From: Plantago elongata
Taxonomy: Eukaryota > Streptophyta > Magnoliopsida > Lamiales > Plantaginaceae
Assembly: GCA_036897095.1 (NCBI GenBank)
Contig: JAYMSP010000074.1
Coordinates: 1-64,000 of the forward strand
Direction: 5' to 3'
DNA length: 64,000 nt
Part shown: positions 1 through 18,129 of the stretch, piece after piece
How the letters are laid out: each line of letters starts with the position of its first letter
Position numbering within the stretch: the first letter of the stretch is position 1
The notes under the pieces: model-generated
Database searches by the model: none
The model's input: the letters and a program-made list of their open reading frames with translations, nothing else
Told to the model about the DNA's origin: nothing
Made by a program: the position numbers and the translations under genes

Positions 1-845
1 TGTTGGTGTACTTCTGATTGCTCGTCCTCTACTTGAAGTTCCTCCCCTAGCAGATGTTCGTCCTTTAGCAGATCCTCATCCCCTAACTGGTGCCATGACC
101 TTTTATTCTGATTGGGAAAAGATTCCCACATACGGCGCCAATATGATATGGTATAAATCGGGCTAAGGCAAGGTTCGTGGATTAGGTAGAATCTAGTCCG
201 TCTTGGTTCGCCTCGATTGGTCTAAGGTTCGTCCGGATGAAAAGGCCTTCGTCAGGAGTGAGTGGAGTAGGCCCTCGGAGTAGAGTGGAAGGGGCCTTCG
301 TCAGGAGTGAGTAGAGTAGGCCTCCTTTTAGCTTGACTTGATCAGATCCTCCTCTTGATGATGGGGCCTTCTCTTGGTGATGGGGCCGTCTCTAGGTACT
401 TGAAACACGGGTAAGGGGTTAGACCCTTTTGGGCCGGTTTGCCTAAGACAAATCGGACTACGGACTTTACGTGTTTGGGGTTGGGAGAGCGTAGTCTCGG
501 CCCTCAAAGTCTAGAGAGTAGATTTTCAGTTAGTAGTTGAGTACCTTAATGAGGAGTAAATGCCCTCTATTTATAGTTGAATTTCGTCGGAGCTCGGGCT
601 CTGACACGCCGGACCTTGGTCGGCTTAGCGAGATGTTGGCGGAGGTTGGAGGCGCGTGGGCTCAATCGAAGTAATAAAGACAAGTTCGAAAGGCCTTGGT
701 GAGAGCCGGCCCTAGGTATTGGGCCTTGGTGGGGAAGTTGTGGAGCCGGCCCGATATTTGTGGAAGCCTATTTTCAAGAGAGGCCGTCGTGAGGAAGTGG
801 TGGAGCCGGCCCCGTCTCTAGTGACGACCCCCTGCGAGATAGTCA
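1..845 (-). mobile_element. LTR retrotransposon fossil: one LTR plus start of the internal region
   Basis: This block is clearly richer in G and C than the rest of the window. Positions 144-845 begin TGATATGG and end TAGTCA, as an LTR would. Read on the minus strand, the LTR is followed at 142-123 by a primer-binding-site-like motif (TTGGCGCCGTATGTGGGAA), which I recall from plant Ty3-type elements. Positions 1-122 would then be untranslated leader and the start of gag, so this is the 5' LTR of an element whose body lies off the left edge. The LTR holds short direct repeats (GGCCTTCGTCAGGAGTGAGT occurs twice, 240-330). The family call (Ty3-like) is inferred from the primer site only, and the right boundary could be off by some tens of bases. 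Its age cannot be judged without the partner LTR. Confidence 0.55.
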
Positions 846-1619
846 TAAGTTCGTCCTTTTTTTGGTAAGTTGTGACGTATTATAACGACTTTAAGAGGTC
901 GGACTATATTGTTCATGTCACGTGGCAACTCTGAGTTGGCACATTGCTTTTGAGGCAATCTCAGAAGTTTGACCTCACATTTGGCTCCATGAAAAGGGAG
1001 AAATGGGAAAAGCAACACGTAGTAACCGAGAAATGATTTGTATATGATTATATGTGTATACAACTTACCAACATAAAAATGGAAATTTCGGGATCAGAAA
1101 TTAGTTTATATTACGTGTATAAAATCACGGAAGAGGGGGGAAGGATTAAAATCTCCTTTTGGATACGTATCTCGGTTTTTCAAATTTCTGATACATTTGG
1201 ATATGTCTCGGAACAGTTCCGGAAAGGTTTCCAAAGCCATAAATATATAGTAACATACATTTAATAACACAGTTATGTCATTGGCTTATGTCTTGTCTCA
1301 TTTCGTCCAAGATGTCTGGAAAAACTCGATTTTTCATTCAACCGATACTGAGTATCCGAGTATGCAAATGAGTGCCGCTACCAAACAGTCCCAATCTTAA
1401 ACAATCTGCAGTGTACACTTAAAAAACACTGTATTTCAAATATGCAATTGCACATTAGAATAATAACCAGAAGTAAAAGATAAAATTTGAATAGTTCCAT
1501 GTGTAAAAGATAAAATTTGAAGCTACCTTATATATTAGCATCAGATTTAATTTATCAAGGCCTATTTACATTACTACTAAGTATCAGAGATGGACCACAG
1601 CTCTGTTAACACGGATGAC
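846..1619. other. Intergenic stretch, no gene recognised
   Basis: AT-rich DNA between the LTR fossil and the 3' end of the CYP704-type gene. Two short open frames (818-1063 minus, 1052-1264 plus) overlap each other and match nothing I know. The last 200 bases or so probably include the 3' UTR and poly(A) region of the minus-strand P450. Confidence 0.5.
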
Positions 1620-4600
1620 CTACAGGTCCAATCTGTGGAAAGCACGAACGCTAAGTCCCCCATCAATGTGAAGATTGATCATAGTCCTGTAATTGACTGA
1701 CTTTCTTTCATCAGCTAATTTGAAGACGAAGAATCGCAGCAAAACAGCTGAGAATATCTTCATCTGCCTGTAGGCAAACTCCTTCCCCAAACAGATTCGC
1801 GGCCCAGCCTGTTTGAATCAATACAGAACCTTCAGTTTCATTTGTCAAAAGTTTAAACACATCCCTACAAACTGTCTTTTAGTAAAAAATGAAATTTGAA
1901 TAACCTGGAAAGCTGTAAATTTGAAGGGGCTCTCTGGCTGGAATTGACCATTTTTGTCCAGCCATCGTTCTGGATTGAATTCTTCTGCATCTTCACCCCA
2001 TATGAATTTCATCCTTCCCATTGCATATGGCTGATAAGCCAACATGTCACCTTTCTTTACGCTGTAACCATCCGGCAGTGTGTCATCAGACAAGCACACT
2101 TTTGCATCCTTCGATTGGCATAAGAAATTAAAAATAGTGGCTTGCTTATTTAATATTGTTATCTGTCAGCAAGGCTAGATAAGACCAAAGGCTATTCCTT
2201 ACCACTGGGACTGATGGATAGATTCGAAGAGTTTCGGTAAGAGTTGCATGTAGATAATGCATTTTCTCCATGGCTTCATCATTCACAGAACTTGCAAATT
2301 CCGACACACTTGAAAATTCTCTCCAATCTGTTGCTTCTTTGATTTCCTGTGCCACCTTTTCCTGTACTTGCTGATGCTTGCATAACATGTAAACAAACCA
2401 GGAGAGTGCTGCTGCCGTAGTGTCCTTTCCAGCAATCACGAAGTTGAGGATTATATCTCGTAAGTATTTGGGATTGGTCTCGGTAAGTTGCAAAAACCTC
2501 GACAATATATCATCCTTTTTCAATTGAATCTGAGATGCATGGACAAAACAAAATAACTACATAGTAACTGACATGTAACAGACAGGGAAGCTAAGAAATC
2601 AACCACCTACATATGGATCATCCTCTGACTTGTTCATTAGCTCAGTCTTGTTAGAGATCAGCTTATACACAAACTTATTGATAACTTGAACACTTGTCTT
2701 CAATTTCGCTTCTGAACCAACTCCTAAAGCTCTCTTCAATTTCCATAACACATCAACATACCGAAAGAGTGTCAATGCACTTGCATCATCAAATGCATTA
2801 CTAAATTTGATGCCTTCTTCGTTTGTACCACACATGCTGTCTAACTCAACTCCAAATGCAACTTTGAATATAGAATCTAAAGTTGATTTCATAAAAAGGT
2901 CCTGCACAAAAACAACATTTGTTCAAATTTATTGAATAGCTTAAGCTGTATTTTGAATAGAGTTTGCAGATAAGCTCACTTGGATATCCATTGGTTGGTT
3001 GGAATTTGCGTTTCCAGATACTATGTCCGCGAGCTTCACAGCATTTCTCTTAAAGACAACACCGCTGAAATCCCTGAGTACCCTCGTAGAAAATTCATAA
3101 CTAGAAACTTTCCTCTGTTCCCTCCACTTGTCACCGTCAACTGTAAATATCCCATCACCTAAAAGGTCATTTAGATTGGCATAATTGTAGTCTCCCTGCA
3201 CAGACAATTGTCTAAATTAGTTAAAAACAAACAAGGAAAGAAACTGAAAGCCTTATTTTTTGTTTATTGGTTGCATAATATGTAGTGTATCTGTATACCG
3301 TATAATGATGATGAATAGCCTACTGCCAACACGATATACAAGCATGCCGATCAATAGTTGTGGTACAAGTGTATGAGATAGACTTGCGCAAAGGTAAATG
3401 AAGTGATTTGATTATGAATGGATCAAGCTTTATATAGGAGGGGTTCTCATCTGCCTCCCGCTTGACACATTAAGGAGATTAGTTCCTGCTGTCCCATGAA
3501 TGGTTATACTTATGACACCAATAAGAATAATGTTTCTATAGTAAAAGAGAAATTGGGGTGACAATCAATTGAAATTGATTATAACATACCAAGGGGAAGA
3601 GCTATAACTTGTAACCAATAGAACAAGTTATCATCTTTATTGGGGTTACATAATGGTCGTTTATTTCATGAAGAACAATATCCAATTGATTTGGCTTATG
3701 TACTGGCACAGCAACAGCTGAACTGTATATGTGAAAGGAGGAAAAACCCATTTGCTTATCATTTATGTTCTTTCTATTACAAATACTGACTAATTCTCTT
3801 GCTAGCTCCGTTTAAATGGCAGACTAAATAAAAGTTTTGAATTAGATTTCTACTAGTCAGAAAAATGAGGAAATGCTAATGAAGGCTGATATAAATAAAA
3901 TCGATCTATTTCCGGCATCATAATTCATAAGAATCTAGCACTTCATCATAGTTGGTTGTTCCAGGCTCCCAGTTGAATATCAAGGCAATACTTATAGTTA
4001 ATATAGTCTCTCTCCATCATCAATCTCAATAGTAAATATCACTGATATTATCAATATCGATATAAAAAACATGGGAAAATCTGAAATAGGTACCTTAACA
4101 ACCTACCTTGGTTGTTAGGTACTTATTCTGAATATTTCCAGACCTGGACTTGTTATCCAACAAATATTATGGTCATATAATCAATTGGTCTAGCTGCTGA
4201 ATAATATAGGTTGATCCACAAAATCAAATTGAAATGATTGGTCACTAGTTCATCCCAAATTTTCGGAAAGGGAATACAATCATAGTTCTATCAGTATTGT
4301 AGGGACAAACTATAGAAATGCTCACTGATTAACCAAAAAGGTTTGAGCTAACTTTTGCAATAGAAACAATTAGATACAAACATTACATTTTTAAAATTTG
4401 CATCGCCACGGTTAGTACTAGTATAATGTAATTATAACGCAATTATTATACAATGACATTTGAAATTAGATACTCCCCCGGAACAGAGAAGCTGTTCACT
4501 CTAATGTTTTTGCACTCAACAAAATTCAACTTTTATCACGAATATATCTAAAACCTATAATCTTCGATTGATTGAATTACATAATTAAAATTCAGCATGT

Positions 4601-5085
4601 ACTATTTCATTATATGGTCTAAACACAATTAATATCGTTGATTGCAAAAAATCAAAACTGAACAACTTCTCTCTCCGAAGTTAAATATGTAATATTCACA
4701 CGATATTCATAGATATGATCCCTTGCAAGTTCGTAAAAAGGTTTAGTGAGAAGTGAATATGGAAGAAATGAAAGCAATAATATATAGTTACCTTGCCGAA
4801 GTTATCGAAGTTTGACTTGAGCATGTACTCAACATTGGCTGGATCGGAAGTGTAAACTTCAGAACGAAAGGGACCAATAAGTCTGTAAGTTTTGTGCTTC
4901 CGAGCAAGGTCGGTCATGTAATCGTGCAATCGACTGAAATTAACCATCTGGTGAAACACTGTGCCACCGATTGGGTGGTACTTTCTATTCCCATGCTTCA
5001 GTTTCTTCGAGATTAGTTGTATAGAGAAGATTGAGAGGATGATACAGAGAATTGTTACAGTAGAGCTCACAAGGAAATCCATCAC
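1620..5085 (-). CDS. Cytochrome P450, CYP704 family (fatty-acid omega-hydroxylase type)
   Basis: Six exons on the minus strand: 5085-4792, 3195-2980, 2901-2611, 2529-2203, 2108-1905 and 1808-1620. They join in frame to 506 codons, the usual size for CYP704. All introns are GT-AG and phase 0, and the first is 1.6 kb. Visible features are an N-terminal membrane anchor (about residues 5-25), the I-helix oxygen-binding motif AGKDTT (300-305), the ExxR motif ETLR (366-369), the PERW region in exon 5 and the haem loop GPRICLG with Cys450. Long stretches resemble CYP704C/CYP704B proteins (for example GDGIFTVDGDKWR). The family hydroxylates long-chain fatty acids at the ER, and some members make sporopollenin or cutin precursors. 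The exact substrate cannot be told. No breaks were seen, so it looks functional. Confidence 0.9.
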
Positions 5086-5171
5086 TGTCTTTTTTCAAAT
5101 CAGAGAAGATTTGGAAATGGGTTGTTTTGTTTTCTGCTTCTGTTGGGTTTTCTGGCAGTAGCCAGTAGGTA

Positions 5172-5178
5172 CTATATA
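5172..5178 (-). promoter_or_regulatory. TATA-box candidate for the CYP704-type gene
   Basis: Minus-strand TATATAG about 90 bases upstream of the start codon at 5085, a normal spacing for TATA plus 5' UTR in plants. Called by position and sequence only. Confidence 0.4.
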
Positions 5179-5185
5179 CATATAT

Positions 5186-5818
5186 GATAGAGATAGATCC
5201 GAGAGTCTTCTTCTGTCTTTTCTTGGTATAAATTGCATAAAAGTCCTTCTACTTATATAAAAAACCAACTAATGGTTTGTCATATTTATTGTATCTCAGC
5301 ATGTTCACTGCAGTGTGCAGACACTACAAAGTGAAATAGCTTCATCTACCAAATATAAGTGAGTTTGCATTATTTCAACTTAATGTTACTGAGGAATTAG
5401 TACGTGATACTGGTACGTGAACTTTTAAAATTATAAATTATAAATTTGTATTATTGTAAGATTATTAATTATTATAGTAACACTAATTATAATTCAATAT
5501 AATTTTATAAGATTAAATCATATAGTAAATCGTAAGAAAAAATAATATTTTAAAATTTAATCCGCTACATTGTTAGAAGTATAAGTAGATTAGGACTCTT
5601 TAATGTTAGTACTTAAAAATATTATTCAATTAAAATTTCTTAATCAGAAGAGATAGGGAAAATAATTCGTATTTCTTATATATGAAAAATATTTAATAAA
5701 ATTTTATTATGAAAGTAACACTTTATATACTAGGTATATAATTTTATTTAAATATTTTTCGTATACAAATTAGAAGTGTTTTATAGTTAATTAACATTAA
5801 AAACATTTGAAAAATTAA
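5186..5818. other. AT-rich intergenic region upstream of the CYP704-type gene
   Basis: No coding frame and no recognisable repeat end. It probably holds the upstream promoter of the minus-strand P450. Confidence 0.4.
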
Positions 5819-5978
5819 TGGGGTGTTTGGATGGGGATTTGAATATCCCCCATTTGGCTCGATGAACAGTGATTTGGCCTAAAATACACTTAAAATACCC
5901 CACTCAAATGTCCATCCAAACACAATTTTCACCAAAATTCATCCAAATACCCACTCAAATGTCTATCCAAACAGCCAC
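5819..5978. mobile_element. Small Tourist-like MITE with TAA target duplication
   Basis: A 160-bp element with matching inverted ends: the left begins TGGGGTGTTTGGATGG, and the right end read in reverse begins GTGGCTGTTTGGATAG. It is flanked by TAA on both sides (5816-5818 and 5979-5981). Length, ends and the 3-bp TWA target duplication fit non-autonomous PIF/Harbinger (Tourist) elements. It has no coding capacity. Confidence 0.75.
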
Positions 5979-6464
5979 TAAATGTTTCATCTGTTGTGGA
6001 ATAGATGATTGTGTAACATTATGTATATTTGAGGATTTGATACAGGCTATAATACAGCATGGTTAAGTGAGGGACTTTGGTGCTAATTCTTTTATAGTAG
6101 GATGGGTTCATGTAATTTACCAAGGATCAATCTATTATATTGACTTCGATGGGATGTTTAACTTATTCTAAGTTGTTCAATTAACACTCCTTTTCGATCA
6201 CGATTTCATTTCTTTTATTGTCCAAAGAAGGTTGATAATATGCCACTGGTCTTAATTACAAGTAGCATTCATGGCAAATTGAACCAAACAACTCCTAAAT
6301 GTCGTTAAACTTGAGCGGAATATACGGGTCTTAATTTTTTATATTATCGAAATAAGGTAAATTTTAAATCTAAATTTTAAATCTAAACCTATACTAAAAA
6401 TATCTTGGACTTCCTAAATTTTATATACTTGTTAATAAAATATTACAAAAAGTATAAATGTCTA

Positions 6465-6695
6465 TAGATTCTTTTTACCACTAGTTTTTTCAGTTAGATT
6501 TTCAGCTAAATGAGCTTTTTTTTAATAAAAAGCTTGTTACGTAAACGTGCAACTTTTTAAATTAGCTAACTGAAAAGCTAGCTGGTTTGTGAAGCTTAGC
6601 ATGTTGAAAAAAGAAGCTACCTGATAAGCTACCAAATATATTTTCAGCTATCAGCTACTTTTTTTTTTTTTGCTAGTTTTGTTAAACAGAGCCAT
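6465..6695. mobile_element. MITE family B, copy 1
   Basis: AT-rich element with subterminal AGCTGAAAAGCTAGCTGG-type words and the right end GTTTTGTTAAACAGAGCC. The same order of motifs (TACCACTAACTTTT, CAGCTTCAT, an A-tract, TTACGTAAAC, AGCTAGCTGAAA, then the right end) recurs at 6707-6922, at 44590-44765 in reverse orientation, and at 61126-61320. The superfamily is not settled; the GGCTCTGTTT end suggests Tourist or hAT. Confidence 0.6.
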
Positions 6696-6706
6696 AGTCA
6701 ATGTTT

Positions 6707-6922
6707 ACCACTAACTTTTGAGTTAGCTTTTGCAGCTTCATAAGTTTTTTTTAATAAAAAGTTCGTTACGTAAACACGCAGACTTTCAAACAAGCTAGCT
6801 GAAATGTTAGTTGGTTTGAAAAGCTAATCAAATTAATCTGTTAAAAGAAAACTACACTAACTACCAACTAATTATTCAACTATCAACTATTTTATTAACT
6901 AGTTTTATCAAACATCACCATA
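6707..6922. mobile_element. MITE family B, copy 2
   Basis: A second, more diverged copy lying next to copy 1 in the same orientation. It shares the GTTTACCACTAACTTTT left part, the A-tract plus TTACGTAAAC, and an ACTAGTTTTATCAAACA right end. No coding frame. Confidence 0.55.
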
Positions 6923-7089
6923 GCGTTTTCAAATTTCGGAATTTAATTATTAGGCGTATGTGTTCCTCTGATAATGATATGTTCAAAAATATAATTAGCG
7001 TGATCATGAGCCAGGCACATGCTACGTTGGAGGACCAATTAAGCAATTTAACTTACTTCTCAAGCCATAATTAGAGGATGTGTCTACTT

Positions 7090-7475
7090 TACCTCCATCA
7101 AACTTAATATATTAAAATTATAATAAAAAAAATAAAAAAGGTAAAAAAAATTTATTTTTAAATGTATAATTTTTATATAAAGTTGAAATTATTTATCATT
7201 TATTAATGATGTAATAACTTTTTTTAGTAATGTATAAAATTTGGTGAAATAAATAATAATAATAAAGATATATGAAGTTTGTTGGGATGAGGATTATGAT
7301 AAAAAATGAAAAAGGTGAAAAAAACGTATTTTTAAATGTGTAATTTTTATTTAAAGTTAAGATTATTTATTATTTATTAATGATGGGATAAAATTTTTTT
7401 AGTAAAATGTATGAAATTTGGTGAAATAAATAATAATGAAAATATATGAAGTTTGTTGAGATGGAAGAGATTGGG
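7090..7475. repeat. Two head-to-tail copies of a Stowaway-like repeat body
   Basis: Two units of roughly 180 bp (about 7090-7285 and 7295-7475) share the words TTTTTAAATGTRTAATTTTTAT, ATTATTTATYATTTATTAATGATG and AAATTTGGTGAAATAAATAATAAT. Relatives of the same body occur at 20.88-21.06 kb, 25.44-25.62 kb and, in reverse with fuller ends, 62.41-62.66 kb. Neither copy keeps clean terminal repeats here. Confidence 0.6.
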
Positions 7476-7486
7476 GGAGTTTGTTA

Positions 7487-7738
7487 GGGGCTGATTGGCA
7501 TGTGATTTAAATGCTCCGATTTAAATGTCTGAATAGTGATTGAAATTGTAGTGGGATTGTTAAAATTGTATTTGGTATAGAATTGTAATTGGATATGGTA
7601 TTATATGTTTATTATATAGGTAGAGAAAAATGTTGCTACTGTAAAATCATTTCAATCTTCGACATTTAAATGTCATAACAATCATAAAATTCTCAAGTAG
7701 CATTCAAATGAACATTTAGATGCTACTTGGATCAGCCC
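7487..7738. mobile_element. Tourist-like MITE family A, copy 1, TTA target duplication
   Basis: A 252-bp element starting GGGGCTGATTGG and ending GGATCAGCCC, flanked by TTA at 7484-7486 and 7739-7741. Its internal sequence matches the copy at 39032-39273 in the opposite orientation, including ATTTAAATGTCTGAATAGTGAT and the block AGAAAAATGTTGCTACTGTA. The TTA duplication and the ends fit PIF/Harbinger-derived MITEs. Confidence 0.85.
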
Positions 7739-7931
7739 TTAATGATTATGTGTTTGGTATGAGAGGATGACATGTACCAGATCAGATCATGTTCATCACG
7801 AACATTTTCTAAATTTTATTTTAACTACGAAACTTTTACATTACAACACTATTTTAACATTAAATTGAGGACGCTACAATGACTAGTAATCATAGTGTAG
7901 ACACGTACTAGTGGCAAATCACTTCGGACAT

Positions 7932-8408
7932 TTACGAAAACCAATTATTATTGCATGATGATGCAATATGCCTAGACGGGAACGGTGAAATTACAACCTT
8001 ACCCCTGGCTCTTCCAGTTTCTAGATACCCAAATGCCTCTACTACGTTATTGAAATGAAATGGACTTTTTGGATCAATCACTGCCTCAAACTTTCCACTT
8101 TCCAAAAGGGGTCTCAAATTCTCCAAAATCTCCCCGGAAACTGTCAAGCCTGAATACAAGGCTCTAGGGTTTGATGGAGGCCATGTTATGTCTATAATTG
8201 GTGCATCTTCCTTCGCCACGACACAAGAGTTATATGAGTCACCTGCAGATTTTTTTGATATTGAATATTAAAGTCGAGAAAATATGCAAATCGGATGAAT
8301 AACATTTCTATTTTTGTACATGTCATGATCATATCATTTGGGTGCACAACTCACGTAATAGAATGGAAAATTATATTACTTGATAAATAATGTGAAAGAT
8401 TCAAACTC

Positions 8409-8464
<56 letters not shown>

Positions 8465-9538
8465 ACACATGATAAATTCGGTTTATATATAATTTTGACT
8501 TGTAATCAAGAGATATTACTATATTTTAGCCAGATGTGTTTGAATTGTAAGTGCTCACACAAAGTTAAGTCCCCATCCCATTATAAAATTCTCATTTGAT
8601 CCCCCATCAATTTTCTAAGCTCTATCAACTCAATTCATTAAGGTCCGTCAATAGTTTATATGTTTTTTTCATCTCAAGCTTTGAACTTGGTTGTGGATTG
8701 TACGTACAAGTTACAACTTATTTCAAACGTGTTACCACGTAATCATTTAAAACTAAACAAGAGATTCAGATAAAAATATTATGAGTTCGAGATAATTACT
8801 TACCAATAACGTCATAAACAAAATCAAACTTGTCTTCAACATCTTCATATCTAGCCTTGGTGTAATCCACCACATTATCAGCACCTAGGCTCCTCACAAA
8901 TTCAACTTTCCCAGTGCTAGTTGTTGCAGTCACTAAAGAAGCTCTATACAACACTTTAGCAAGCTGAACAACCAAACTCCCAACCCCACCTGCTCCACCG
9001 ACTACAAAAACTGATTGCCCTGCTTTAAAACCTCCAGTTTTAAAACCTTCGATTGCAGTCTGTACAGCCACAGGTAAACTTGCTGCCTCCTCGAAAGACA
9101 AGTTTTTCGGCTTAAGAGCCATTAGATGTTCCTCTACTAATATGAACTCTGCTAAGGAACCTAGCGGCTTGAGCTTTCCATCTGCATTGAAATCCTGAAT
9201 GTTACCGTATACGTGGTCACCAATTTTAAATTTTGTCACGTCTTCTCCTTTTGCTATTACCACACCAGCCGCGTCACAACCAGGAATAACCTACACAAAA
9301 TGGACTTTAAAGCTCTAGTTTTAACTAGTCATGAAAAAGGTTCGTTTAGATTTAATGGACTTACTGGAAAATCGAGATGGACTAACGGATTAAGGCGCAG
9401 CTTGAAATCGATAGGATTCAGTGCTGCAGCATGGACTTGGATTAGAAGTTGATTAGATTTCGGAGCAGGAATTGGAAAATCTCCTAGCTTGAGGACTTCT
9501 GTAGAGCCATGCTCTTCGTAAAACCAGGCTTTCTGCAT
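7932..9538 (-). CDS. Enone/quinone oxidoreductase, zinc-independent MDR family (2-methylene-furan-3-one reductase-like)
   Basis: Three minus-strand exons, 9538-9365, 9290-8804 and 8242-7932, join to 324 codons (323 aa), the same length class as strawberry FaQR/EO and plant alkenal/enone reductases. The N-terminus has the family-typical MQKAWFYEEHGS; the nucleotide-binding loop GGAGGVG is at about 156-162; the middle has NIQDFNADGKLKPLG and the end has YLETGRARGKVV. These medium-chain reductases use NADPH to reduce carbon-carbon double bonds next to a carbonyl, or quinones. They detoxify reactive carbonyls or, in fruit, form furanone aroma. Substrate preference cannot be read here. The last 15 residues after VISPFP are an unusual extension, but the frame is otherwise complete and splice sites are normal (GTAAGT at both donors). 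Confidence 0.88.
8409..8460. repeat. (AT)n microsatellite
   Basis: About 25 nearly uninterrupted AT dinucleotides inside the second intron of the reductase gene, followed by a short GCGCACAC tail. It is likely to vary in length between individuals. Confidence 0.95.
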
Positions 9539-10664
9539 ATTTAAGTACAATTGCCTGATCACTGGAAGAGTCGAAGTTGAGGGTGCTTTTTATAAAGCTA
9601 AGTAGAGTGAATTGCTTCCTACTCAATTGGATGATGCCATGATGGGGATTGCTCCCTGTTAATTAAAAAAACAAAGGTAATTATTGTTAGCACATCTTTT
9701 AGGTTCTTGTATTCTAGATCCAAATGGAATCTTTTGGTAGAAAAATACAAGATGTGGGTTGGAACACTAGACTTTTATGTAACTACGAAGATAAGAATGA
9801 GTGATGTAACATAATTGGATGCTTATCGTTCTAATCATGGTTCATGGCCAACTTAATTATCTAAATTTTCCGACCCTCAACGTTGAATTAACTTGACAAC
9901 TAGTGAAAAATGCTTCCAGTCGTTCTTGAAGCGATATAAAACCCCACTTGATTCGAAAGGGGAATAATACTGAGTACAGACAAAATAATATTGGACTATC
10001 CGAATTTTCATAATGCATTCTAAGTAACATAATACAATGTGTAATCATATAATATTAAAATTATTTTTGGGGGATTTGAATTTTACGATATTAAACTACA
10101 GATCAAATATTAAAGTAGAACGGTTTTATTATGAATTTACAATATTACGTACATAAGAAATAATAAATGAGTTTACTTAAAGTTTTACATGAGTCGGACA
10201 CTTGTGAGAGTGAGATTCATGCTTGATTCTAACTCAATTACTCAGTTATCGTGTTGATTAGGGATCGACTTATATGTACTCGATCAAGTTAGATTAAGTT
10301 TGGTTAAATACATTTTTTTAAAATATTCATATGCAGTTTCATTACTGGATTTGATTAATGTTCAATTCAATTAGCGAGGTTGATACTTTCTCTGTTTTAT
10401 TAAAATTAAAATAATTTTTTATTTTCGATATTCTATAAAAGTGAAATAATTCATTTATAAAAGTTTTCATGATTCGAGTAAGTTCGTTTTATTAAGAAAT
10501 AAGAATCGAAACAACTTCGGCTCGTTACATGATCTGAGTAATTAAGCGGCATAACCTGCTTAGGAAATTTCAGCGCAATTTATCAAAGTCAATCGCGCGC
10601 AAAACCGGTGTAAGGAAAAATAGAGACCTGGATAATCGTGAAAATCAAATTTCCCAAATGAGAC
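9539..10664. other. Divergent intergenic region (reductase - / spastin-like +)
   Basis: Shared upstream region of two genes pointing away from each other. AT-rich, with no repeat ends or coding frames I trust. The last 100 bases before 10665 are less AT-rich and probably hold the 5' UTR of the AAA ATPase gene. Confidence 0.4.
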
Positions 10665-16871
<6,207 letters not shown>

Positions 16872-17143
16872 ATTAAAATGTAGATTTCCTGGAGTCATAC
16901 CATGTCCAAAGAGATACTTATATTGATGTAAAGAGAGACCATGTCTTCAAAGTGAAAGCATGAATGTAATGATTATTTTTGGCCATGTAAATATGTTTAG
17001 ATTGGCCACACATGTGTTGAAATTTCCAACTGCTACCCTCTTTCCACTGTAACGTTAACTGATTAACTTCACAAACTGCAAGGTACAAGTGTTTAGCTCC
17101 TTGCTAACACTTGGTTTGATAAATATAAAATGTATACTGGAAT

Positions 17144-17261
17144 GTGCATCACTTTGTAATTACTGACCCATGGCTGTCAATGTAAGTGAGATTGATCACT
17201 GCCAGTGCATCACTTTGTAATTACTGACCCATAGCTGTCAATGTAAGTGAGATTGATCACT
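17144..17261. repeat. 61-bp tandem duplication at the left edge of the Harbinger element
   Basis: Two copies of a 61-bp unit starting GTGCATCACTTTGTAATTAC, at 17144-17204 and 17205-17261, differ at one or two bases. The second copy runs into the left end of the transposon at CACTG, so the last bases of the repeat and the first bases of the element overlap. Confidence 0.85.
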
Positions 17262-17613
17262 GTGGTGGCTGCAATAATCGATCGTGGCGAGCAGTTGCGG
17301 AGCAACCGATGCCGTCACGATCGATTGTTGTTGCACTGTAGCAACCACTTTAAAATTGGTTGCCGCATTTTTCCTTTTTTTTTTGAATTTTGAAAATTGA
17401 ATAACGGATATATTTTCAAAACAGGTTTAAAAACGGCTATATTTTGATGAAACAAATAAAATAATATTTTCGAAACAAATAAATTAAACATCTATAAAAA
17501 GATACCCTTCTCTACTATATCCACCCCAACTACTTCAACTTCTTCTTACAACAAACCTTCATCTTATCCTCTCAACCATGAATCTTACAATAAACCTTCA
17601 TCTTATCCTCTCA

Positions 17614-17871
17614 ACCATGAAAGATAATGTTCCTATAGGATCACGGCGGTGGACGGAAAATGAAGATCGTGCTCTTCAATTGATTTGGGATCAAGTTTGT
17701 CGACGTTCGGATTGGCCAATATTCACCACATTTAGGCGTTTCCTTTACGTGAAGGAGGTACGGGATGACAGTGTACTGGCTGATGGAAATGCTCTTGTTG
17801 GTATTACGCTAAGAATCAAAGAAGAGCTTCGCAGAAGAGCAAGGCGTCTTGACATTCACCGCGATATGTAG
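17614..17871 (+). pseudogene. Harbinger ORF1-like Myb/SANT fragment
   Basis: An open frame of 85 codons from the ATG at 17614 (an in-frame ATG 12 codons upstream, at 17578, is part of a short duplicated stretch). It contains SRRWTENEDRALQLIWDQV, which resembles the first helix of the Myb/SANT-like DNA-binding protein encoded by plant Harbinger elements. Those proteins are normally about 300 aa or longer, so this is a truncated remnant. The tail is rich in arginine (KEELRRRARRLD). It lies tail to tail with the nuclease frame. Confidence 0.5.
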
Positions 17872-18129
17872 AAGGTCGGAGAACGACTTGCTTTGTTGTT
17901 GTTATTGTCGTTGTTCTTGCTTTGTTTTTGTCAAAGTTCTTGTTTTCGTTGTTGTTCTTATTATTTGCCATTGTTGTTTTTGTTTCTGGTTGTACTTCTA
18001 ATAAAAAGTGAGTTGTATTGGCACAAAATTAGTGTTTTATTCAATATGAACGGAATATGATGAAACATTACATAATACCAATACAAACAGATTGAACTAA
18101 AAGTAGGAAATGCAACAACTAGAACAATG

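Noticed and set aside
4088-4130. Imperfect palindrome in the CYP704 first intron (GTACCTTAACAACC / GGTTGTTAGGTAC)
   Set aside because: A short hairpin without flanking duplications or other copies in the window. Not enough to call an element.
8409-8460. AT dinucleotide run as a possible origin or regulatory element
   Set aside because: A plain microsatellite in an intron explains it.
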